From Oreohelix idahoensis (Eukaryota > Mollusca > Gastropoda > Stylommatophora > Oreohelicidae): a stretch of DNA of 64,000 nucleotides. Position 1 is the first letter of the stretch. The number at the start of each line of letters is the position of its first letter. The notes under the pieces were generated by a model. That model searched no databases. It had not been told where the DNA came from and saw nothing but the letters and a program-made list of their open reading frames with translations. The DNA is taken from the NCBI GenBank assembly GCA_024509875.1, contig JAMPIV010012281.1:118384-182383 (forward strand), read 5' to 3'. This document shows, one piece after another, positions 52,803-64,000 of this stretch. A program made the translations under genes and the position numbers.

Positions 52803-53837
52803 GATACTGTGGTTTCCGGTGCGCCTTCTGGCCCAGTATCTACGACTTTAGCACCTGCTCAACGGGAGAGTGGGCTCATCCCTAATCTGTTTATGTTCCC
52901 AGTAGTAGACTATTCGCAAGCAGCCTGGGGGTGTCACTGCTCTGCGCGGACCTTGTTTACCGAGGCGGCGTCCGAGCTCGTATGGTGAAAATATGGTTGC
53001 GTTATCTTCAAAATAGCCCTGTCTTTCCCGTGGCTTTTCTGCCATCCTGCAACTTTGAGTTAGGGAGTTCTGAGCTCCAGTCTCTTTCCCAGGCGTTTTA
53101 TCCTGGCCTGGCACGCATACAGAGGACCCCACTTCTGGTTCTAAGTTAGCAGTTGGGGATAGGTGGGGTAGCACACTGTGCATTCCCCGTCATCCAGGGG
53201 GCTCTCCAACTATGCAGAGCTTGCACAATGCTGTGCTCTGGTTTTGGGCTCTCCCAAGGAATCCTCACGTCCTGCACAGAGCCACTTCCAGATACCCACC
53301 ACCTGCCAACCCTCCATTGTAGAAATCTCCTGCATGCGGCCATCCAGTCAAGAGCCAGTATTAAGTCTGGTGCCCAAGTGATCCCCCCAAGCTCAGTGTG
53401 CAATGCTGGGTTCTCATCATGCTGCAACACAGGGGGGATTGTGATGCTCAGCCATCTCTCTCAATTCTGCACCGATAAGTGACATCAGGGACTTAACTGT
53501 GCCTCAGTGCTGGGAGGCCCCGTTTCCGGGTACACCACACACAGCCAATTGAGGCAACGGTCGCCGTGGGCGTGATAGACGACAAACAGTGAAGAATGAG
53601 GCAAGAAAGCATTTAACCCATGAAGTGGGGGTGGATTGGTGCAGACCAGAGCATGTACCACTCGCCGGTGGGTTCTGCATCTACACCTATAGGGTTCCAC
53701 CCACTCCTCAGCCCATTTAGTCTGGCCCCTCACCCAGGACCTGTCCGGCTTGGGTGACCCTGCCAGGAGTAAAACTCCCGCCGGCATAGCTCCCGGGATC
53801 ATTGGGGCGCTCAAGCTCTCCAACCACGGCAAGGTAG
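48986..53837 (-). mobile_element. I-superfamily LINE, copy C (long, 3' end missing)
   Basis: A minus-strand copy nearly identical to A. It has a longer 5' region (to about 53837) than A, but the last codons and 3' UTR found in A (6735-6833) are absent. It joins LINE D at a point of about 10 bp of shared sequence (AACTCCATAT). No TSD is visible at its borders. Confidence 0.82.
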
Positions 53838-54780
53838 GCTTACATGTGGAGAGAAACAGGGGTGAAACAAGGCTGTATTATGTCACCACTACTTTTTTGG
53901 AATAGCTATTGATTGGGTTATGAGAAACTATACCCACAATGAACAATTAGGTATAAAATGGACAAATGGAAAATTCCTGGGGGACCTGGATTTCGCAGAT
54001 GATGTAGCATTCTTAAGTTCAACACCAAGACAATCCCAAGAAGCAATAAATAATTTGTGTCATCTCTCGGTTAAAATAGGTCTCCAAATAAATGCCTCTA
54101 AAACTAAAGCTATGAACTTTTCTAACGAGACCTTTGATATCATCTTGAACGGGGAAAAACTACAGAAAGTTGAAAGTTTCAATTATTTAGGCAGTAAAAT
54201 GACTCAGGATGGTGACACAACAAGAGAAATCCATACTAGAATTGCTTTGGCAGCTAGCGCCTTCAATAGATTATCTAACATTTGGAAATTACGATCATTG
54301 AATATACATACCAAGCTTCGTCTGTTTAATTCAAATGTTATCTCAGTGTTAACATACGGCTGTGAGAGTTGGAAAATAACAAAATCATTGGAGAACAAGC
54401 TGAATACATTCGAGAACAAATGTCTTAGAAAACTCATGAACATCAGTTGGAAAGAATTCAAGACTAATCGACAAATAAGAGAAGGCTCTAGGCAGAAATA
54501 TGTCTCCGACTATATAAGGAAAAGACGATGGTCATATATCGGTCATGTCCTACGAATGCAAAACAACAGAATACCACTACAGGCGCTCACTTGGGTTCCT
54601 GAGGGTAAGAGGAAAAAAGGAAGACCAAAAGAAACACTCAGAAGAACAATAATAAGAGAAGGAAGAACGTTGGGCCTAAATAATGTGCAAGAGCTAAGAG
54701 GAGTGGCGTCACAACGAACAACCTGGAGAGCACTGGTTTCTGCCTTATGCGCCGTGTTTGGTGCTTAAAGAATTTATTAT
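53838..54780 (+). mobile_element. older RTE-type LINE D, right part
   Basis: Resumes the D reverse transcriptase at WRETGVKQGCIMSPLLF. From 53920 an open frame of 282 residues encodes LDFADDVAFLSSTPRQSQEA, FNYLGSKMTQDGDTTREIHT, LTYGCESWKI, RKRRWSYIGHVLRM and PEGKRKKGRPKETLRRT, ending at 54768. The 3' end is a short (ATT)n run near 54772-54786. Confidence 0.82.
53920..54768 (+). pseudogene. LINE D reverse transcriptase C-terminal part
   Basis: The C-terminal half of an RTE-type RT with an intact FADD box at its start and the usual GHVLRM...KGRPKETLRR tail. The N-terminal half is on the other side of LINE C (48586-48985). About 100 codons including the AGFRK and DFEKAFD motifs are missing between them, so the gene is dead. 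Divergence from E, F and K shows it is a separate RTE family. Confidence 0.8.
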
Positions 54781-55353
54781 TATTATAGGATTTTTCAGAA
54801 ATCAAGCACAATGCTGAGGTTCTCCAAGCGGTCGTGAACTTTGAATCTGCCCGCCCCTTCTTGAAGATAAAGATATGTTAGATCGTTTCTGAGCCCCCGT
54901 GAAGTTGGGGAATTGAAAAATGTGGAGTTTTTCTTCACAGAAAAATTGTTACGGTGGTTTGATGTAGTGGTAAGAATTATTTTTGCTATGGCCTGGTTAA
55001 AAAAACAAAAAAAACTTAGCTGGCCAGATGTTGAAACTGGTTTGCTGACTGTTCGTCAATTATTGACTTCTGTGGTGATGACACGTCCCATACGTAGTTA
55101 TGGGGGTAACCGCTCCGAACTTCAAGGCAAGAATCTTCACAACCCGTCAAAGGCAGGCATATAGCGTAGACCACAAGCTCTTGATAAACAGACTCGTATC
55201 AAGCTGGTATCACACACTAGTATCTCCAGCTTGTACCACAAACTTTAGAAGAAAAAGATGTCTCTGCTAAGTATTGGTTTCCTGACACTAGTCAGGCGCC
55301 TTCTCGTTGTCACTTCCACTGACCTATTTCTGTTTTTCTCAGTAATTTTACCC
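54781..55353. other. unassigned sequence
   Basis: No recognised gene. A short ORF at 54913-55164 has no motif I know and is not called. Confidence 0.4.
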
Positions 55354-55556
55354 TACCTGAGGCCGACCAAAAACAACCTGGCGGAGGACTGTGAAGGCTG
55401 AGATGCAAAAAATGAACCAGAGTTGGGGCACTGTACGAAGGATGGCCGCCGACCGAGCAAAGTGGAATCAATTTGTTGTTGCCCTACAAGATGCCACTAG
55501 GCGTGATGGCCCCTGACTGCTTTGACGGTCGGCGGCTAAGGATCAAAGAAGAAGAG
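55354..55556 (+). mobile_element. RTE-type LINE, copy H (3' stub of F family)
   Basis: About 200 bp matching the last coding part of F (GAGGCCGACCAAAAACAACC, then ATGGCCGCCGACCGAGCAAA) and its 3' end GATCAAAGAAGAAGAG. It is strongly 5'-truncated and no clear TSD is seen. Confidence 0.8.
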
Positions 55557-56555
55557 CATCAATTATAAACACAGTGGATTGGATGAAAGATTATCGCTAC
55601 TCTCTGTTATTGTGATGAAACAATAAATGCGACTGAACAGCGGAAATCGACCCCTGCCTAATTTAATGTGTTAAGGGGGTAAATGTGTTACAACATTTAA
55701 CTCCACAGATTCAGGTCTCAATATGGGTTCAAACGAAAGTGACTGATTACCTTAATCAGCAAAAGATGGTCGCTGAAGTCCCGACATGACAAGAATTGAG
55801 GGAAGGGAGTGTAAACAATAATTAAGTACCGAGAATGAGACGTGGCGCAATAATGTTGGCGATAAACATGAATGCTAGGCTCCTTCCCTTGTAGTCCATT
55901 GACATCATCTGGTATGTGTTCTGCCTGATAACATTAGCAACCCAGCTGGTACACGACAGATAACACTGCCCTTACCTGTATTGAAAAAAAAAAAAAAACA
56001 AATGTGAGGCTATCGCTCACACCAAGTTTGGCCCTATACTTCTCCTTTTTGACAATCAGAAGATAAACTGCGGATGTACTTTAGGTATGGCATGAATGTT
56101 ATGCAACATTGCCGGGAGTGGACGAATATTTGAAAGCTTTGGCGACAACACATTAAACTGAAGTTTTGTTATGAGTTACAAACATGAGTCATCTATAAAA
56201 AAGAAAAGATGTCTTCCCTTTCCTGACCGATAGGCTTCTACACTTCTTAGGTCAAATTAGTTAACCAATGCAGACAAAGCAACAATCTATCAGGTAAAAT
56301 AGTGTTAAATTAATCAGGCTTTTACAAAGATCTTCCCTTTCATGTGCAGAGTCTTAGTACTATACAGAGCCCAATGTTTGCTCTACCCAACTCAAAGAAC
56401 TTGCATTCCCCCCCCCAATATTATAATTGATCACACCAGCCCGAATACTATGTTTCAAATATATTGTCTTTGGCCCTATGCCAGGATGGTGATAACATAC
56501 TATTGTTTCATTTTTTAAAATCTAATTGTAATCAATAGTACATATACCTACAGTT
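55557..56555. other. unassigned AT-rich sequence
   Basis: No recognised gene. An A-run lies near 55983-55998 and a C-run near 56409. Confidence 0.4.
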
Positions 56556-59212
56556 CATTTTCATATTCATTCATAACCCTCCACTCCCAAAGGAGCATAG
56601 GCCTTCAACAAACACATGCCAAGTCCTCCTGTCCCGTGCCATCATCTCAAGTTCTTTCCATGTTCTCCTCATCATTTTCACCTCTGTTTCCAACTCTCTT
56701 CTCCATGTACTTCTTGGTCTTCCTCTGCCTCTCTTGCCCTGGGGGTTCCAGAACAAGGACTGCCTTGTAATGCTATCAACAGGTTTCCTCAGTGTGTGTC
56801 CTATCCATCGCCATCGTCTTCTTCTCATCTCTTGTTCCACTGGCACTTGTCTAGTTCTTGTCATCAGTTCCATGTTGGTAACCTTGTCATACCATTTTAA
56901 TCCCTCTATTCTACGCAAGCATCCATTTATGAAAGTCTGTAGCTTTTGGTTGTTGTCTTTGTTGTTCTCCATGTCTCAGAGCCATACAATAGGACTGACT
57001 TCACATTTGAGTTGAAGATTCTTATTTTCGTGTTGGATCCGATTTCTCTTGATCTCCATATATTTCCCACTGCAATGAAAGCTCCTCTTGCCTTTTGTAT
57101 TCTTATTTTGATATCGCTGTCTGTCCCTCCAACTTTGTCTACATTACTTGCCAGTGATATAACGTAATGATTCTACAATCAAAAATAGGTTGTTTTCTTC
57201 AAGTTCAAAAGAAAAAACACAAACCCTGTTATCATTACCTGCATTTATTCTCATTATCTTTGTCTTTTCCCTGTGTATTTTCAGACCCAATTGCTGTGAC
57301 CTCTCATCGAGTGTTTTCAAAAAGCATATCGGATTTCGGTTATAAAAGAAAGAAGAGTTCAAGTCCCTATCAGCAAAATCCAGATCATGGGGTCTGCCTT
57401 AGTCAGAGTCCACTGGATTCCATTTCTGTTGTCCTTGTTGTCGATGATCTCTTAGCCCCAATCGTATTGCCAGCCAGAAAAGAAAATGGAGACAAGGAGG
57501 CGTCCCTGTCGCACTCCTGTTCTTATCCCAAACTTTCTGTAAGCTGTCCTTCCTTGAAGAACTCTGCAACTCTGTCATGTCTTCTTATGTTTTTCTTTAT
57601 TACAGTTAATGATCTTCAGGGGAACTCCATAATGCCTCATCAATTTTTCCAAAGTGATTCTCTGTGATACACTTGTCAAATGCCTTTCGAGGACATGTCC
57701 ACAAATCCGATGTATAGTGGTGAATTCCATGTCCAGACTTGCTTGTTCGAGTAAACTATTATTGGTCAAAGTGGTATTCTGGTCTGTACAAATGATCGTG
57801 AATTTTGTCGAAAGCGCTGCTTGTTCATCTCTCAGTTTCTTGTCTATGGACTCTTCTGTAATCTCTCAAGATAATCGCTGTTTAATACTTTTCCTGGCAC
57901 TGATAGTAACATTATTCCTCTATAATTGTGCTGTCTTTGTAAATTTCCCTTCTTAGGCAACTTAACCAGAATACTTCTTCCTTCATTCTGCTGTTGATCT
58001 CTCTTCCTTTTCCCAGACTTTACCAAGTAATTTATATAACATCTCTGTAGCCGTGTCGATATCTGCTTTGATGGCCTCGCTGGAATGCCATCAGGTCCAG
58101 ACGCTTTTCCATCTCTTAGAAGCTTTATGGCTTTCTTTATTTCTTCCTTCGTTGGTCTTTCACCGTTAATTTGGAGCTTTCTTCTGCTGGCTGGATGTCC
58201 GGCGGGTTTTGTGGAGCTGGTCTATTGAGAAGGTCCCCAAAATATTCTGTCCACCTCTTCATTTGCTGCCTCTGTTATTGCTGAGCATTTCCCATTCTTG
58301 TCTTTTATGAGGCAACTTGTTTGCTTGTAATTCCCTGTTAGCTTCTTTGTGCTGCTATACAGTTCTCTCATATTTCCTTTGGCTGCAGCATCTTCTGCCT
58401 CTCTTGCCAACTCCTCAATATACTTCCTCTTGTCTCTTTTGATACTTCTTTTTACTTCTTTGTTTGCTTCTGTGTACACTTACTTCTTGAGCCTTGGCTT
58501 TGGAACTTCAAAAGCTCCTTTTGCAAAATCAACAAAACTCTGCTTTCTTGTTTTTTCTGTCTTTTATCTTATTGATGGTTTCTGTTGTTATCCATGCTTT
58601 TTGTTGTCTTTCCCTTTTCCCCAATATTTCTTCACATGTCTCCTTCCATATAGTTTTGACTTGCTGCCAATAGTCTTCTGTATTATCTACATCTTCCAGC
58701 TGTTGGAGCACTTGGAATTTCTTGGATACTGTAACCGCAAATTTGTCTCTTGTGGAGTCTGCTTAGCTGTCCCTTCATTAAACTTTGTCTATAATTTTGC
58801 ATTGTTGCATATCTCGTTGAGTTTGTCCATGTTTTTACTTTGGCTATCAGATAGATGGTGATCTGATGCCACATCTGCTCCTCTATATACCTTTACATCC
58901 TGCAATGATGATCTAAACTTCTTGTTTATGCATATATGATCAATCTGATTTTCTGTTCTATGGTCTGGTGATATCCATGTTGCCTTGTGTATTCTCTTAT
59001 GTGGAAACATGCTTCCTCCTATAGCCAGCTGATATGAAGCACAGAAGTTTGCGAATAGCTCTCCATTTTCATTCATTACTCCTAGCCCATGTTTTCCCAT
59101 GACTTCTTCAAATCCAGTGTTGACTGTACCTATCTTTGCATTCATGTCACCCATCAAAATTGTGATGTCTCTTCTTTTTACTTTATCCATAATTTCCTGT
59201 AGTTTAGTATTG
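56556..59212 (-). mobile_element. RTE-type LINE K, 3' portion (decayed)
   Basis: A minus-strand element running from 59212 down to a TGAATGAATATG-type 3' end near 56556. Its 5' portion is at 63413-64000, on the far side of a 4.2-kb insertion. Fragments of the same family occur at 31287-31475 and 32758-32930. Confidence 0.78.
56571..59190 (-). pseudogene. LINE K endonuclease/RT remnants
   Basis: Endonuclease part (59190-58789): ITILMGDMNAKIGTVNTGFE, ENQIDHICI and GADVASDHHL. Linker pieces (58711-58529 and 58479-58222): KAWITTETINKIKDRKNKK and RDKRKYIEELAREAEDAAAK. RT remnant (58026-57844): SILVKLPKKGNLQRQHNYRG, then IMLLSVPGKVLN. Other RT pieces to 57144 are shifted and full of stops. C-terminus (56972-56571): RRRRWRWIGHTLRK and GKRGRGRPRSTWRREL, the usual RTE tail. 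There are many frame changes; it is clearly non-functional and older than E, F and G. Confidence 0.78.
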
Positions 59213-59859
59213 TTACAGAGTAAATATTAGCAAGGGGAGGTGATCTTGTAAATGTTAAGCAAATAGATTCGATTACGGGTTATGGTGCTTGGTTAAGCTG
59301 ATGTTAAGTTAAAAATGTATTAGGGGAATTCCCTCGTGTGATCGAGAAGTTTCCAAGTGGCGAACACTGGTCAGTTCAAATCGCGGAGATGTTTTTTTTT
59401 CTGTGAACTGTCTTGAGCTGTGAGTAAGCTCGTGTGACTAGCCCATGCAATTATCGAGACTGAGTTGTGTTTTTTAAACAACCGAGTCTCGTGTCTTTTT
59501 TGGCGGGTCTAGTGTGTGAACTAATTGCATTCTGTTTTTGGGTACCGACGGGAGAGGTCGGTTCTACAGTGTGTGTTTTGAGAATGCCTGCGCAGTGCAA
59601 AAGTTATAAAGGCCATATTATTTGTGTAGGCCTATAATTTCTGAATTTATTGGAGAATTGTATTTGTGAGTATTTTTGATGAGGTAAGGATCCAGGACAT
59701 TTGTTTGAATATATAAATGTCAAGATGAGTGAAGGCGAGATTACTGCAGATTGCCAGGGAGTGCAGTCTTGCGAGAAATTGCCGAAAGTATTCACCATTG
59801 ATGTAGTTAGCACGGCGAGGATGATGTCCGTTGGCTAACCGGATCTATATGATATTTGA

Positions 59860-60375
59860 GAAGGCAATTGTTATCATTGAAAGGATCCACACATACATTA
59901 AAGCACCAAGGTTGAGAGCGTCTTTGATGAAGCATATTTGAGAGGCCATTATTGTCATTGACGGCGAGGATAAACCGTTGCCGGGAAAAGGGATCCATTG
60001 TCCGTTTATTGTGATGCTGATGTTGGAAGCATCGTTGGAGAGGCCATTTATTATTTACATTAGAGCGCCAATGTTGAGAGCGTCTTTGATGAGGCATATT
60101 TGAGGAATTCATTATATAAGCACGGTGATGCCGACCGTTGCTGAGAGGATCCAGTATTAATGTCATTATATTAGCACGGGGATGCCGACCGTTGCTAGAC
60201 GGCCATTTATTATTTACATTAGAGCGCCAATGTTGAGAGCGTCTTTGATGAGGCATATTTGAGGAATTCATTATATAAGCACGGTGATGCCGACCGTTGC
60301 TGAGAGGATCCAGTATTAATATTAATATTATTATATTAGCACGGGGATGCCGACCGTTGCTGAGAGAACAGTAGT
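59860..60375 (+). repeat. complex minisatellite
   Basis: Interspersed units recur: one contains GCACGG(T/G)GATGCCGACCGTTGCT (about five copies), another ATTAGAGCGCCAATGTTGAG followed by AGCGTCTTTGATGAGGCATA (about three copies). Together they form a higher-order repeat of roughly 170-180 bp. It lies in the presumed LTR of the 59213 insertion. Confidence 0.85.
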
Positions 60376-61770
60376 AATATTATATAGCGCTCATGATTAT
60401 GAGAAGTGGAGATGTGACTATAGTACTTTCTTGTTGTGAGTTATGTTTGACTATGTGTAATTATATAAACGTATTGTGACAATAAATTATGTTAACAGTA
60501 CACCTGCCGTTACACCATTCCATGCCTCTGATGTGTGTATCTGTGGCGTGTGAATGCACCACGCACACTCACTACAACATTTAACACGGTAGGAGAACAG
60601 TAGGCGTGATTATAGTCACGCATGACCATAAATAGCCATTAAACTATTAAAAGGAGTAATCATCAGAGTGAAACCACATTTAGTAACAGTGGTGGTTTTC
60701 AGTTTAGAAGGAGCTTACACCTACGTATTCGCGTAAATAGCCTGGGTGGCGGAAATTTAAGGTCAACAAACAGATTGAATTCAATAGCAGGATCTCATAT
60801 GTAGCAGTGGTATGTTAGTCTTACAGAACTTGATATTTTGACATTCGCGTAATATAAGAATTACTGTTCTGCTCTGTGTGGGCGTATGAACAGTGTAACC
60901 ATTAAGGTAACACCCATCACCATTTAATCAATCTCCAAGTCAGTCAGATCAGTAATAATAAGTTCATCAATAACTTAAAAGGAATCTTCACCACTATCTC
61001 CACGCACTGGCCCAAAATTTCTTCTTTACAGTGGTAACTTTCATTTCGGTTACAGTGGTGGGCCGGTTTGTTTGGCGGAATGAAACCCATGGAGTTCACG
61101 TGATAGGAGAGCCTTGTGTAGGCGTGGCTTATGTATCCTCACATTGTGTCATGGTCCTCGACCTAGTTGGTTAACTGTGTCCAACACGGTAGAATATAAC
61201 AGTGGGAAGTTGACATGTTGTTAGTAGACAGTCAAGTTTAACTAAATGTGAAGTGTTTTGAAGAGTCGTTTGCAGATTGTTTCAAGTCAACAGTTACAGA
61301 GGGTGCTGTGCTGCGTTTCCTGTATGCTGTACGTGCTGATGCTGTGTTGAGCGCATTCTACACTTTGGCAAGAACCTGAAGAGATGAAAATCTAGTTTGT
61401 GTACCTTTCTGCGCTTGAACGGTTTTATCTGCAGAACTTTGTGATATCTGGTGTGTCGGCGGAAGGGACAGAAGAATATTAAGATAAGTGATTTTGTTCT
61501 GTGTAGATTGTGCCACTTTTCTGCATTTCAGCAAGTCTGCCTATACTATCCATCACTTATTCTGTTGATAATTGTCATTGTGTTTCGATAATTATATCGA
61601 TTGATGAAGAATATGGTGATGCATAGATAATGTATGTTATATATAGGTACTATAACAGAAGTTGGTGTACAGTAATTAAGAAATAATTGCAATTTCTTAA
61701 AAAGATAATTGGCTTGTGGAGGTGAAAGTTTAATTGATACATATATAGTTGTCTAAGTAAGTAAGTCACT

Positions 61771-63412
61771 ATGGACTATTATACAGATGCTGATGAAAAA
61801 AAATACCGTGAACTATTAGGATTTGGAGACCGTGAGCTGACTGAGTCTGAAATAAATAGATTGATATGTGAAAAGCTAATTCATGAAAGTGATGAGAGGT
61901 ATAAGAAAAGGATGCTAGAAGAGAAGAAGCAATTGGACATAAAACAGAATACCCTAGAGCAAAGGGAAGGTGTCATAGAATGTACTGCTGAAGTAAGTGA
62001 GTTACACGAAAAAGTATCTAAACTAACAACTGATTTAGGTAAATCAAACTCAGAACTTGCTAGTACTCAAACAGCATTGAGTGTAGCATTGTGTAAGATC
62101 AAAGAGTTAGAAACTCAGGTTAAAGATAACGATAGTGAAGTTAGAAATCTAACTCAGGAACTTCAAGAAAGGAGAGAGATGTATGAGAAATTGAAAATTG
62201 AGAGTAATGAACATGAGCAAACTTATATAGAAATGCTTCATGAGGTGATGAATGATAAGATGATTCTCAGTGATCAAATTAAGGACATGAATATGGTACC
62301 CCTTAAGAAGAATGAAGAGATTATGTATAATGACAATGATGATATTAAGATTCAGTCTCTACAACTAGAATTGACTCATTTGAGAGCAAATAAAGAACAG
62401 TATGAGACAGAGACATTGTTAGAATTAACGGCTGAGAGAGAGAAGGTCGCTAAGATTAAAAATTTGCTAGCAGAGGAAAGCTGCAAGGTTTTAAGAGTTG
62501 AGATGTTAAACAAGAAATTAAGTGCAGATATTTCACTTAGAGATATTCAAATTTCAGAAGCCAGAGTGAGATTGGATGGTCTACTTGACATTCTCTTAAA
62601 GAAAAAAAGGTGGTCTTCTGTCAGTGTTGACAGTGAAAGACATAAAGCAGATTCTAAAGGCAAGAATAATGGACAGAAATCTTTCCAAGGGAAATATAAC
62701 TTTCAACGCAATGCCGATAATTCTTGCGATATTGGTTCCTGGCGGCAAGCTAGCAAAGGAAAATCTACAGTATTAGATAACCCTGTGGATAACAAAAGAA
62801 ACAATAATAAATTTGAATTTAAGTTGTTAAAAACAAACAAGGTATTAAGTGAGAACCCTGATGGCTTGATAGCAGTGAAAAAAGATCGAACTCCTTATTC
62901 TAGGAAAGAAACATATTTTGGGAAAAACAATAAAGATATTGTTAAATCTTTTGGTCATACCCAGTCAAGTCAGTGTGACCCATTTCTTAAACACACTGCC
63001 ACAAACAAGGAAAAAAATACTTTTGATAGGAGATATAACCCTGAGGTTAAAATGTACCAAGGGATTTCTTCATATAGTAATGTTTCTTTGCCTAAAAACA
63101 AGGAACAATTTGACAGATCACAACATCGTGATTCTAAGAGTATTAGAAATTATAGTGGAAATAATTATGTGAAAGAGTGTCAATATGGTAATAAATTTGT
63201 TGATAAAAAGCCATTTCTATCTGGTAGATATTTTTATCCAAGAGGAAATGCTAATCGTAATTATGCTAACTGGGATGTGAAACAGTACAACTGTGTCAAT
63301 AGAACAAATAACAATGTTCTTAACAGCAATTATAGAAATTGTAACAAGGTTAGCTGTACTCCACATGAGAGCAAGGTTGTTTACAAGCAAAGTAATAACA
63401 CTATTGATTGTC
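61771..63412 (+). CDS. gag-like coiled-coil/Asn-rich protein (3'-truncated)
   Basis: Starts at the ATG at 61771 (MDYYTDADEKKYRELLGFGD) and is open for 592 codons. The last ~45 codons (after 63412) are LINE K sequence read antisense, so only about 547 are its own. Residues ~15-270 are Glu/Lys/Leu-rich with heptad-like spacing, predicted coiled coil. Residues ~270-545 are Asn/Lys/Tyr/Ser-rich and basic, suited to binding RNA. I see no CCHC knuckle, protease or RT motif. The N-terminal pattern (RELLGFGDRELTESEINRLI) resembles the start of the gag-like fragment at 11117. A retroelement gag is the best reading; an unrelated host protein is possible. Confidence 0.5.
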
Positions 63413-64000
63413 ACACTAGCTTCTTTCACAGACTCTTCTTTGTCATTAGTTGGTGCATAACATTGGATGACATTTACATGAATTTTCTTTTTAGCTGTTT
63501 TGAAAGAAGCTGTTATTATTCTGGGTCCAACAGCTTCCCATTCAATTAGTGCTTTCTGTGCTTCTTTAGATAACATAAGAGCTACCCCTTCACTGTGGTG
63601 TGAACTTTCGTCTTCATGTCCTGAGGACAGCACCAATTCACCTGTGATGAGTTTCTTCCTGTCTACCCCCTTCCACTTTGTTTCACACATTCCCAGAACC
63701 TCGATTTTGTATTCCCTCATTTCTGCTGCTACTTGCGCCACTTTCCCTTGTTCGTTTAATGTCCGAACATTCCAGGTGCCAAATCTGGAAGTTCTCCTAG
63801 AAGAAAGAAGGTTAGTCAGCAACACAGACTCCTTTCGGCTTTCTCTGTGTTGGATCATACGCCTCCCCGCGAGAGGACCTTCCCCTGTCTTGGATGGCTG
63901 TGTTTTATTTTCTTTATTTGACTTGTCCATATTTGTTGAAGTTTTTTGTGGTTTAAATTTTTTTTTACAGGATGGTGTAACCGGCCCCATGCCCAACCCT
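63413..64000 (-). pseudogene. LINE K endonuclease, 5' portion
   Basis: The minus-strand frame reads from the right window edge: SRFGTWNVRTLNEQGKVAQV, GMCETKWKGVDRKKL and IHVNVIQCYAPTNDKEESVK, stopping at the insertion boundary. This is the N-terminal AP endonuclease that continues in LINE K at 59212 (LQEIMDKVKRRDITILMGD). The 5' end of the element lies beyond the window (GGGTTGGGCATGGGGCCGG at the edge resembles RTE 5' leaders). Confidence 0.8.

Larger units (their letters stand above)
59213..63412 (+). mobile_element. LTR-retrotransposon-like insertion with gag-like ORF, truncated
   Basis: A 4.2-kb segment splits LINE K. It opens with TGTTACAG (59215), as an LTR would. Its first ~1.8 kb is non-coding, with a TATA-like TTATAAAGG near 59606, an AATAAA at about 60481 and an internal minisatellite. 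A possible LTR end lies near 61034 (CTTTACA), followed by a leader and then a long ORF at 61771. The segment stops inside that ORF, so pol and the 3' LTR are missing. I could not match TSDs, and a few K codons are lost at the junction. Confidence 0.5.

Noticed and set aside
53485..53832. 115-residue minus-strand ORF upstream of LINE C's main ORF, considered as ORF1
   Set aside because: No zinc knuckle, coiled coil or RRM features; more likely the 5' untranslated region.

Overview
This is an animal (metazoan) genomic window with one clearly identifiable host gene embedded in a dense mosaic of transposable elements. The host gene is a spliced, six-exon RIDA (reactive intermediate imine deaminase, YjgF/UK114 family) on the minus strand between 37229 and 30937. 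It uses GT-AG introns, and its predicted protein of about 136 residues is collinear with animal RIDA. Intron-containing tRNA-Leu(CAA) sequences, tRNA-derived SINEs, I-type and RTE-type LINEs, a Tc1 element and a Ty3/gypsy-like LTR element all point to a eukaryote. The repeat mix suggests an invertebrate, perhaps a mollusc, but that is only an impression. No bacterial operons, CRISPR arrays or phage genes are present.

Layout. 1-519: terminal exon of an unidentified minus-strand gene. 830-1016: a small cluster of histone-3'-end-like stem-loops. 1475-1592: tRNA-Leu. 2251-6833: degenerate I-type LINE (copy A) with a target-site duplication (TSD). 7430-7745: 5'-inverted LINE scrap. 7834-14098: a SINE split by a 5.99 kb LTR retrotransposon (8062-14051) with 2.2 kb LTRs and a mostly deleted interior. 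14188-17321: nearly intact RTE-type LINE (F). 17334-17409: tRNA-Leu pseudogene. 17528-21590: I-type LINE (B, minus) with an uninterrupted 1283-residue ORF. 22988-25085: second RTE copy (G). 25422-25538: third tRNA-Leu-like sequence. 25539-30936: AT-rich, mostly unassigned. 30937-37229: RIDA, whose introns hold a pogo-like MITE, two SINEs, LINE scraps and an (AT)n tract. 37508-40669: RTE-type LINE E2, whose 3' end lies 279 bp from the RIDA start codon. 41535-42203: piggyBac-like remnant. 42254-43786: Tc1-type transposon broken by one stop codon. 43795-45260: hairpins plus a decayed nuclease-domain fragment. 45430-54780: nested complex in which LINE E (with TSD) and I-type LINE C sit inside an older RTE (D). 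56556-64000: RTE (K) split by a 4.2 kb remnant with a gag-like coiled-coil ORF.

How the parts relate. Insertion order can be read from nesting and TSDs: SINE before LTR element; D before E and C; K before the gag-like element; LINE J before its SINE. The SINE in RIDA intron 3 shares its terminal ~80 bp with the 3' end of the E-family LINE, the hallmark of a SINE mobilised by a partner LINE. A ~77 bp orphan of the same tail, with its own TSD, lies at 21710-21786. E and E2 are independent insertions, yet they share two frameshifts. I did not find a wholly new molecular system. The strongest unlisted signals are the SINE/LINE partnership, the shared frameshifts, the internally deleted long-LTR element, the histone-like stem-loops and the hairpin/nuclease composite.
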